DNA from: Siderastrea radians
Lineage: Eukaryota > Cnidaria > Anthozoa > Scleractinia > Rhizangiidae
NCBI GenBank assembly: GCA_964017195.1
Contig: OZ024898.1
Coordinates: forward strand, 7,443,294-7,507,293
DNA: 64,000 bases
Reading direction: 5' to 3'
Positions 41,006-50,204 of the stretch are shown here, piece by piece. The notes beneath the pieces were generated by a model, which was given only the letters and a program-made list of their open reading frames with translations, made no database searches and was not told where the DNA came from. The position numbers and the translations under genes are program-made. Each line of letters begins with the position of its first letter. Within the stretch, counting starts at the first letter, position 1.

Positions 41006-41628
41006 CGCATTAGAACAACTCCGACGAATTTTTAAAATTGCAATATCCTTTTAGCAGTGTTAGAGTTTAGCTTTGCTGTGCTGTTTAGAACTGTCTACCG
41101 ATCTTCGCCTCCCACTGGAGATTCCTGACACACGGTATCGTGATGGAAAGTGAGTACATATTCATTATTTCTAGTTTATGAAGAAGCTTCTTAGTGTGTT
41201 TGACAGGGAGTCGAAAGAAATCATCGCGCCAGCTTTCGGTTTGCTTAGCTAACCAGCCTCACCTTTTCCTCTGAAGGAGGCTGTTTACGGACATTACTTC
41301 ACTTAAAACAGCCCTTCGCACTTCTTATGTCTTGTGTATTTTGATAGACTCGATTTCGCACATAATTGCTTTCTCATTGAATCTCTCAGACCGATCACTT
41401 TTATTGTCTAAGCGACTACTCGTATCCGAGATCATACATAAAATCCCGTTTCGATCACCCTGAGCTCGCGATCGCTGCGGTTAGTCTCAAAGTCACAATC
41501 TCCCTTCAAGCGACCTCCTCGACAAAAAACTGTTTTGAAATGAAATGAAATGAAACCAGGTACGAAAACCCAACCACTGCCACCAGGTACGAAAACCCAG
41601 CCACCGCTAATTAGCCTGTGAACAGGTT

Positions 41629-42735
41629 CAGCTCCCCACACAGGTAGCCCAAGCGTCATATAAGAGTTTGTATGGAAAATCGAACTGAGAATTCCCATCG
41701 ATAAATAAATAAACTTTAAAAAGTAAAGCTGTATAATAAAGTGGATAAAATGTTACCTGGTGTTGTATTTTGTCCTCTTGTGAAGGTTTAGCACCTTTGG
41801 AGAGGTTTGAAATCTTCTACCCTAACAGTGTATAAGAGAAAGACAAGGTTGGATAATGGAGTCAGATCGGCCATGGAGCCTGCCTCGAAAACGGTTCCAA
41901 TATTTATGCAAAAAAGGCATGGACTTACATTTTGTCTCGCCAAGTTCACAAAGTAGTGCCTTAAGTTCTCCTTCCTGAAATCTAATGGAGTATTCCTTGA
42001 TTCTTCTTTGCATTAGACGATCGAAAAGATCGAACACAAGTTCGAAAACCGCCATCAATTATCCGTGACCAGGGAAAGTTGTTCAGCTCGACCGTTAAAG
42101 CCTCGGCCGTCACTGGGAACGAGCCTCAAATGACAGTCCCAGCGGGAGAGGGCATGATATTTTTGAAAATACAAACATTTGTGAGAAATGCCATGCCCTC
42201 TCCTGGTGGGGCTGTCATTTGACCCTCGTTCTCAGTGATGGCCGAGGTTTTAATGTTCGAGCTGAGCAACTTTCCTCGGTCACGGATAAATGATGGCGGT
42301 TTTCGAACTTGTGTTCGATCTTTCCGATCGCGTAATGTAGGGAAGAGTCAAGAAATACTCCATTGGATTTCAGGAAGGAGAACTTAAGGCACTACTTTAC
42401 TACTTTGTGAGCTCGGTGAGACAAAATGTAAGTGCAAGCCTTTTTTTGCGTGAATTTTGGATGCGTTATTGAGGCAGGTTTGATGGCCGATCTGACTCCA
42501 TTATCCAACCTTGTCTTTCGCTTATACATTGTTGTTTTGATAGGGTAGAAGATTGAAAACCTCTCCGAGGGTGCTAAACCTTCACAGGAGGACAAAATAC
42601 AACACCAGGTAACATTTTATCTGCTTTATTAACCAGCCTTACTTTTTAAAGGTTGTTTATTTATCAATGGAAATTCTCAGTTCGATTTTTCATACAAACT
42701 GTTATTACGCTTGGGCTACCTGTGCTCTGCAGTGG
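41629..42735. mobile_element. Large palindrome, about 1.1 kb, arms about 530 bp
   Basis: The left arm (41,629-42,155) pairs with the right arm (42,190-42,735). Landmarks: ACCTGGTGTTGTATTTTGTC near 41,756 and its inverse near 42,595; AGTTCTCCTTCCTGAAAT near 41,963 and its inverse near 42,375; AGAGGGCATG near 42,148 and its inverse near 42,192. The loop is only about 35 bp. A frame on the minus strand (41822-42058) begins MMAVFELVFDLFDRLMQRRI; the other arm keeps much of the same sequence. Identity of that frame unknown. Target duplication not found. Confidence 0.85.
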
Positions 42736-43094
42736 GGATAAAGCGCGAAAATAAATCAGCGAGCGGAGCAAGCTGAGCATAGGCTGCTTCCTTCCCCACC
42801 CCCTACCGGTCTCTTCTCTCATTCTCGCCCTTTGCTTTCTTCGTTCTTTCCCCAACTAGAGAGCCTGTGCACAGGCTACAATTCCATGAGGTAGTATAAT
42901 TTAGCAGCGAGCGCAGATGAAAGAGGAAGGATAATCCCTCTTTTTGAACAACAAAAACAGCTTACTTCTTTAACTAGCCAAAGGTAAAGGAAGTTTTTTC
43001 ATATTATTTCTGGAATTTTTAGCTTTATGGAGTAAAATTTGACCTTGTGAAAACACAACCCATAGCATTCCTGAAGATGTTTGCATCACCTCTC

Positions 43095-43345
43095 TCTCAT
43101 TTGAGAGCATATAGCCCATTTTTAAGTTGTTTGCTTAGTGTCCTGGCCTTTGAGTGATAGCAAGGCTGGATCGAGTTGACTTTGTGTTGTTATAAACCTG
43201 CTTGCTCTTCACATGTTAATGATCATGATGTGAAAAAGACAATGCAATTTACATGTGAAAAGGAGGAAGGTTTGTACCTCACTTCCACTCAAAGGCCAGA
43301 TAGCTAAGCACACAGTTGTGAAATGGGCTATTACTGTAGCTTTTC
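43095..43345. repeat. Inverted repeat, about 80-bp arms
   Basis: AGTGTCCTGGCCTTTGAGTG near 43,138 pairs with CACTCAAAGGCCAGATAGCT near 43,287. The outer parts (CATTTGAGAGC..., ...GGTTTGTACCTCACTTCC) pair weakly. Probably a small MITE. Confidence 0.5.
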
Positions 43346-44690
43346 TAGACTGCCAGCAGTCCCTCTCTGGATAGTCCAGTGGCAAGCAATATGCAATGCA
43401 GTGATCAGGCGAGCAAAGCAAAGTTAATGTGAGCCGAGGGAAACTCCCCAGTTTTCCCTCGGCTTGTTCGCTCATTTGCTCGTTTTTCGCCCGCTAGGTC
43501 TACTGCCCGGCTAAAAGGGGCAGTTAGCAGTCTATAGCCTTTCAGTTTATCATTGCATGCCAGTTTCCCAACAAAGAAGACAAAATAGACATGAACTTTT
43601 AGTCCTGTCTTGCATAACAATCAAGATGGTCTGATTTCATGTGTGCTGTGTGGTTTTGTATGTTTACAGTAGCCTAATGACCTCCAGATTTTTTACCAGT
43701 TATTTGAAAGGATGCAAAAACTTTTTTTTTATTTAACCATTTTGGAGCTTCGTCTGCTGATGCTTGGAAATCTGTAGTGTTTGTATTGTTTATTTTCAAA
43801 TACTCTGAGACTGCAAGAATTTTAAATATTTGCAACAACTAATTTGCAGCGAAATTTGAGAGGGATTTCTTTGTGAATCCAAAATCCATTTTCCTTGTAC
43901 AACTTTGCCCTCATCTAACATTGACGACTACCACTGGATAGGGTATGGTTTCAGTGACTGCTACCAGTTTATGGACAATATGCCCTGAGCTGGTTAATTG
44001 GCACATTATTATTACTCACTGACTCTTCAGACTACCTTTGAACCCAAAGCATTTTTTGCAATCTCGCACACACCAGACATAAGAAGGGCCTTTTTAACAC
44101 ACACAGGTCCACTTGAGATACACACATGTTGCATGACAAAAAGAAGTCATTCAATGTCACAACATACTCCCAGGGGAGTACTCCGCTTGGGGTTTTTTGG
44201 GGGGGTTAGTTTTTTGGTCCAGGGGTTTTTTGGGGGTTTTGTTGGAAGCCCTAGGGGAATTTTTGGGTTTTGATTTTTGCCCCATTCGATCAACCCCATC
44301 ACTAGAAATCCAGAATACCCTCCGTGGGGACCTGCTATAGCAGTTTCCTATACAGGCCCTTCCCCCATTGTTTATCTTCCAGTACCACGTCTTCTCCCTT
44401 GGTCACTGTTTGCTTTTGTTACTTGTCATAACTCTCTGCTGTTCTCCTATTTTAAGATGAGGGCTTGCAAAATCAAAGGAATATTTGTGCTTGGTCGCTC
44501 ATAATACTATTGAAAATTATTGTGTGAATATATGGTGGCAATCAGACTTTGCTGAACACCTTCAACACAATTCAACATTTTTCCACATCATTCAGCATCA
44601 TTCAACACAATTCAACGGGTAACCAAAAATTATGCGTTGTATGGTGAATTCAACAAGCAATGTTTTTTTGCACCCTATTCCTCGCTAAGC
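43346..44690. other. No gene seen
   Basis: Contains a T/G-run patch at 44,195-44,275 (GGGGTTTTTTGGGGG motifs) and otherwise unremarkable AT-rich sequence. Confidence 0.55.
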
Positions 44691-44692
44691 AT

Positions 44693-44915
44693 CAGTCTCA
44701 TTCCCAGAGTCTTCAGGCCTCTTGGTCAGTCGACAGTCATGGGCGGAGTCTCTTGGGTAATGGAAAAATGTTATTTTTTGGTTGGCTGTTCACAGTAACA
44801 AAACTAAGAGCTGTTAACTGCAGGATTCCTGCAGTAAAAATTCCAGTACCCCAGAGTCTCTCCTGGTGACTGCCCACTGACCGAGAAGCTTGAGGACTCT
44901 GGGAACGAGATTGCA
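44693..44915. mobile_element. 223-bp MITE, family CTCGTTCCCAG, 8-bp target duplication
   Basis: CTCATTCCCAGAGTC at the left pairs with GACTCTGGGAACGAG at the right. CTAAGCAT is duplicated at 44685-44692 and 44916-44923. It shares ends with the 68-bp and 73-bp elements at 27 kb and 23 kb. Confidence 0.85.
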
Positions 44916-44923
44916 CTAAGCAT

Positions 44924-46150
44924 GTGAATGTAATGGGTAAACTCAGGTTTTGGAGAAACCTAATTTCATATCTTTAGTTGTTATCAAAAGCCACCAGGGG
45001 TACTAAAAGTGGCAGGTCACAGAGAATTTTGTACAAACTGACTGCAGTTACATGTATTAGTCCAAGGAGATTGTTTCACAACACTATAGCTGATTCTGCA
45101 TCATTGATGGTAAAGACATCACATGGTCATTATGGTGCTTTATGTTCGGTGCTCGATCCCCATAAATTAAAGAAAGGTTGCATTTCCAAAGCAAAGACCT
45201 TTCTACTACAGTGGGTGTGAACAGTAAACTGTATTTGTCGCATTGCTGCTGAAATGTTTTGTTGGGATATTGGGCCAGCACCGTACCAATACTGAGATCT
45301 TGTAAGCATGGTGAAAACTGCACATTGTTCTGTTGATGCTGAGGTGTGAATGCATAGCATTGAAAAGTGTGTTATAGGAAGGGCCGGGCGAAAAATTCAG
45401 TCAGTTGGTCGGTTGATCTGCCGTAAACTTTTATTGTTTATGATATACTGCGGGCCTGGGGAGGGAAGAGGGCTTATCTTTTGCTTTTGCTTTTTTCCTG
45501 GGGACAAGGCTTAGGTTATACACCAATACCAAGAGAGGTTTAAATTCCCGGAGTAGATTACATACACGCATAATAATGAATTTAAGTGATTATGAAAAGT
45601 CTGTCTTTAACTAGTACTCAGACAAATTACTTCAATTCACACATTTGAAATATACAGTAGCTCATATGAAAAGGAAACAACAATGCTTGAATCTATAGTG
45701 CGTTACTTTAGCGGTGAAAACAAGCTTTATGATAACGTAAAAGGTTAAATTCCAGCTTTAATCCCTGGGATAGCCTTTCGACAAGTAGTCACGCAAACTG
45801 GTACAGGTAACACAATTTTATAAAATGCTTGTTATTTCTTTCTGTATTGTAAAATACTGAAAATGTGAGGGCTGTAGGAGAATTCAACGGTGTAATTCTA
45901 GCAACTAGGTATGTCCATGCAGACTACTTATTAAGAGCATTCGTCTTCACGAGTTAGCTCACTGGAGTCAATGATTACCTTGTATTTGTCAGTGAATGGA
46001 TTGTCTTAGAGAAATGTTTCAGAACTCCTCCAATTGAGAAAGGGGAGATATGGCAGTTGCAAAGTGGAGTGCTTGGACACTGGGCAATGTATGTTTTGGT
46101 TTGAGTGTTGTCTTAAAATGTGTGCTTCTTTAATTAAGGACTCAGTGATG
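44924..46150. other. No gene recognised
   Basis: A frame at 44,978-45,220 (SGRSQRILYKLTAVTCISPR...) and overlapping minus-strand frames have no recognised homology. No repeats or motifs stand out. Confidence 0.45.
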
Positions 46151-46255
46151 GATGTTCAAAACGGGAATGGGGAATGGGGAATGGGGAATGGGGAATGGGG
46201 AATGGGGAATGGGGAATGGGGAATGGGGAATGGGGAATGGGGAATGGGGAATGAG
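46150..46255. repeat. (GGGGAAT)n array, solo end of an X/Y-family element
   Basis: GGATGTTCAAAACGGGAATG precedes about 13 perfect GGGGAAT units. The lead resembles the X/Y terminus GGATGTTACTAAAA and is followed by the same G-rich array, but no second end is found nearby, so it looks like a truncated or solo terminus. Confidence 0.75.
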
Positions 46256-46327
46256 AAATCTGAATGCAAAATAAAAAAATTAAAATGAGAAAATTAAAAA
46301 TGGGAAATGAGGAAACACGACAGTTAA

Positions 46328-46724
46328 GACGATTTCCGCTCAACGTTCGAGCAGTAAGTGCAAAAATTAAGTTACCAAAAAAATACTTGCAGCACTGTCA
46401 CATTTTGAGAACAGATAAGAACTTATCGTTACTTTTGCTCCCAAGCTGACCCCGCGAGAGAAAATTGGATTTGAAGTTATCCATATTTCAATTAAAAAGA
46501 CGCATCATGTCAGTTCAAAACAAAATGGCGCCCGTTTTTAGCACACTTTTACGAGATTTGAAATTAAATTTCTCGAGAATGCTTGAGAATTTCATCGCGG
46601 GGTCACTTGGGCAAGTGAACTAGAGTGAGATGTTTCAAATAGCATTTAAAATGTTACCGTGCTATGAGTAGTTTTTAGTAAATATTTTTTGCACTTATTG
46701 CTCGAACGTTGAGCGGAATCCGTC
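46328..46724. mobile_element. TTAA-flanked inverted-repeat element, 397 bp
   Basis: TTAA at 46324-46327 and 46725-46728. Ends GACGATTTCCGCTCAACGTT / AACGTTGAGCGGAATCCGTC; the stem includes GCAGTAAGTGCAAAAA versus its inverse. It lies about 70 bp from the GGGGAAT array. Confidence 0.85.
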
Positions 46725-46880
46725 TTAAATTGTGAAAAAAAAAAACCCTGTTTATGAGATCTAGGGTATAGAAAATATTATTTCCTATTCTTTGCACACT
46801 CAAGTTACTTAAGGACAAGGTATAGTGTGAGAACTCATTGGCAGACTGGCAGTAGTAAGTGTTGAATAAATTTCTCAGCT

Positions 46881-47203
46881 TTATAGTACACTCAACAAAA
46901 TTACTCGTTTCTGATTGGACGAGAGGAGTACAATTAATCCCTAATTGAACTCTACTGGAGTACCTATTATGTTTCTTTCAAAATGCAGTTTTCTATTCGC
47001 TCTTTAGTTGTCAAACTCTGTCATTTCTGAGTTAAGTAGAATATACTTTGGAATGTAAATGGTTTTCTTTTTACCAAATAAAGAGTTGTTTACCGTGAAA
47101 CATGCTCACCAGTGCATGACGAAGCCAGCAAGACTCGCGCGCGACGAGATCTTCAACTATGACGAATCCATTTCTTCAAGTTTGTTGAGTGTACTATAAA
47201 TAA
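46881..47203. mobile_element. Inverted-repeat MITE, about 320 bp
   Basis: TTATAGTACACTCAACAAAA at the left and TTTGTTGAGTGTACTATAAA at the right. The next palindrome (47207-47365) begins four bases later. Confidence 0.75.
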
Positions 47204-47206
47204 AAA

Positions 47207-47365
47207 ATCGCACTACCTTTTCCTACAATTAGTGAATTAATGGGCACTCGTAATGTTTGAAAGTTCTCAAATTACACTCGCCTAAAGGCTCGTGTAATTT
47301 TGAGAACATTTAAAACATTTCTCGTATCCATTAATCACTAATTGTACTCGAGGTCGTGCGATTTC
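47207..47365. repeat. Hairpin element with loop CTCGCCTAAAGGCTCG
   Basis: ACAATTAGTGAATTAATGGG pairs with CCATTAATCACTAATTGT; the centre is ACTCGCCTAAAGGCTCGTGT. The same loop sequence is at the centre of a different hairpin at 62894-63054. Confidence 0.8.
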
Positions 47366-48357
47366 CTATACAAATTACCGCCACAGGAAGTGATGGTTTT
47401 TTGACAAATGAAAACGAGTGAAAATACACGGAATGACTACCAGGAGAATGGGAGTGGAGACATTAATTGTTTGTCAGTGAGCCGTGGGCTTTATTTGTCA
47501 CCCGTGCCTGGGGGCAGGGGGATTCAAGATAACCGAGCTTAAGATGTGCAACAGTTAAATGACTATAGCTTCCTCCAGAAGGCAACTGTCTTTCCCTTGT
47601 AGTTTGACATCACACCCCCCCCCCCCCCCCCCCATCATGTGATTTGCACAAGCTACGAGAAGTCCAATTTTCCGAAAAATCCTAAAGATTGGGAAAAGTT
47701 GAGATGCCTGCGGAAGAGGCTAATATGACTGGCTTAAAAGATACTTAGCAAATCCAAGGAGAACGGGTCTCAGTTCAAGATAGCAAGTAATTCGAGGTCG
47801 CCAGGGTTCGAGATAGACGGAGTCTATGGCAAGTTTTAAACATTAATGAAAGTTTCCCATTCTAAGACTAAATTTTTCCAAGATAGTTAACATTTTAGCT
47901 CACATTACTGCGGTTGCCAATATCACACACCCTAGCACACTTTATTATTTCATTACCTAAATTTAAGTTTTGGTGGATGTCATTCTGCACAGAACTGAGC
48001 CATTAAGATTTTTTCAATATGGCGGAGGTTGGGACAGGGGGGACTGAGCAACGGAATAAAACAATGGAGAACTATACTGGATACAAAAAGTTACAAACTG
48101 AGTGAAAGTCGAATTCTAAACAAGTCAACAAAGCGAATATACCATTCAGAATAAAAAAATAGAGCTTGTGCTGGCTCTAGCTGTATGTAATGTCTATATA
48201 ATACCCCAGTGCGATGAAGCTAGTCATGCATTCGTGAGCTTGCAAACATGTGATTAACGTTGATGTGAATTCAATTTAACCTCAATATTGTCTTTTAAAT
48301 CCTAACTGACTTAAAATTTGATCTTCACAAAGTCTACCGTTCATTGTCTGCAGGTAA
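47366..48357. other. No gene recognised
   Basis: A C-run at 47,615-47,633 and AT-rich sequence; nothing coding that I can support. Confidence 0.5.
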
Positions 48358-49222
48358 TGCATGGTTCAATTTTACCTGTTACCATCCCCCCCCCGGGCAA
48401 CCCCCGGGACAAGTCCAGCCCTTCGGGCCCGGGGGTGGGGAATTGTTTGAAACAGTTTTGTCCCGGGGGTAGGGGGGCGGGGCAAACCGAAAATAACTTC
48501 TCGCTTTTCTTGTGATCACTAGCTTATCACTTCTCAGTTGACACAATGGCGCCGGACCGCGTCAGAACACTGCCTGTTTCCAGGGAAAATCTCTAGAATT
48601 TGTAGCAGACTGGTTGGAGAAGAATAATCTCTCAAAATTAAAATCTGTATTCAAAGGCACGTTTCTTATAAATTGTTAAACGAAGGTGCCTTTGATGCGT
48701 ACTCGAATGGATGGCGTTCATCACAAACATAGAAATATTTCTTCAGCGTATTTGTATGAAACAGATGCACGGCTTTATAGTAAACAGAGATCTCAGTCTA
48801 GTGTTCTTGTGAAACAAGCTAAGAAAAACTCCTTTAAAATGCTGTCATCAATTTGCTCAACGGACCTCTTTTGTGCATGTGCTAATAAAACACGCGGTGA
48901 AGAACATTTCTTTACTCGCCAGCAGAATGTCAGTGCGGTTAGACTTTTTTCTTTTTCAATGTAGTGTCCATGTTTTTTAATACTATGTAATATCCTTCGT
49001 TCAGTAAACTCTAGAAAAGCGTTTCAGCTCTTGTCAAAACGTCTGGTTGTTGTGCTATTGTACAGAAATCAATTTTGGTCGATGAGGAGTCCCAGGGGTG
49101 GGGAATTGTCTCTTTCTGCGTGCCCGGGGGTGGGGAATAGACCGCCAAGTAAGAAAAAAATGGCAAATTCCCGGAGGTGTGCCCGGGGGGGGGATGGTAA
49201 CAGTTAGAATTGAACCCTGCAT
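48358..49222. mobile_element. GC-rich-ended inverted-repeat element, about 860 bp
   Basis: TGCATGGTTCAATTTTACCT followed by GTTACCATCCCCCCCCCGGG at the left pairs with its inverse at the right (four mismatches). CCCGGGGGTGGGGAATTG phrases are subterminal on both sides. The interior contains a 92-codon frame (from 48686) without recognised homology. Target duplication (TGCAT-like) uncertain. Same design as 26176-26970. It lies just upstream of the ROCO gene. Confidence 0.75.
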
Positions 49223-49369
49223 AAACGTGTTCATTGTTTGACGCTTTTGGGACATTCCTTGGAATCCCAATAGAATTTAAAAAGAATGAACGGCATCTTC
49301 CAAAATGCAACTTGAAATGAGTGAAATCAAGTTCTTTATTGGTAAACACTGTGAATTTTGTTTCTTTAG

Positions 49370-50204
49370 TTCAAAGTGAGATAAAGGCACGAGCACCGAA
49401 AGCAAAGTTTGCCTATGAAAGGGCTTTGAAGACTGGACATGCAAAGGTGTACCGCGCTCGAATAATGCTGATAGGTCAATATCGAGCGGGCAAGACGAGT
49501 TTGAAAAAGTCCTTGTTAGGTCTGCCATTTGACCCTAATGAACAGAGCACCGATGGAATAGAGATTGATCCATGGAAGTTTGAAACTGACGTTGACCAAG
49601 TAAAGAATTGGCAGCGTACCGATGAGAACCTAGGCATGAACCTGCAAAGTGATGACAGGTCAACAGAACACCACATAACTCTAGATCTCTGGGACTTTGC
49701 CGGACAGCACCTTTATTACGCATCTTACCCAGTTTTCTTATCGTCTCGAGCAGTTTATGTGCTGGTCTACAATCTGAGCAAACGATTAAATGAGACTGCA
49801 ATGCCCAGTTACAGAGACGGAAACGTTCACCCTACACTGAAAAATCCGACTGGTGAAACTAATTTGGAGAATTTGTTGTCGTGGCTTGTTTCAGTTAGTA
49901 CAATGTCTTCACCAAAACCAGCAGTGGATGAGAGCAAAGAGACCAAGAAAGGTCTGTCGTATCTCCGCCCTTTAGTATTCATTGTTGGAACACATGCGGA
50001 CAAGCCAGTTGAAGACATCAACACAATGAAACAGCAGATTCTAGAAGAAATTTTTGGAAAGGACTATGCTTGCCACGTGATGCGGCCTATCTTTGCCATT
50101 GATAATACGCAAGGATCATCTAGTGATGGAATTCGTGAACTTCAGAAACGACTGATTGAAGTGCTGAAGGAAGAACCGTACATGGGGGAGGAAGTGCCAG
50201 TTCG
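49370..50204 (+). CDS. ROCO gene, Roc-domain exon
   Basis: Contains all Roc G motifs in one exon. Between the P-loop half and the DFAGQ half there is only a short joint (NWQRTDENLGMNLQSDDRST), whereas the paralogue at 55125 has a Lys/Glu-rich extension at the same point and an extra exon. Starts one base into a codon after tttctttag and ends two bases into an Arg codon before gtaagt. Confidence 0.9.

Noticed and set aside
46034..46343. Frames reading NGEWGMG and PIPHSPF repeats
   Set aside because: Pure translation of the GGGGAAT array in both directions, also seen at every other copy of the array.
48686..48964. 92-codon frame as a missing first exon of the ROCO gene
   Set aside because: It lies inside a transposon-like element, has no donor in a compatible phase that I could identify, and its product does not resemble ROCO N-termini.
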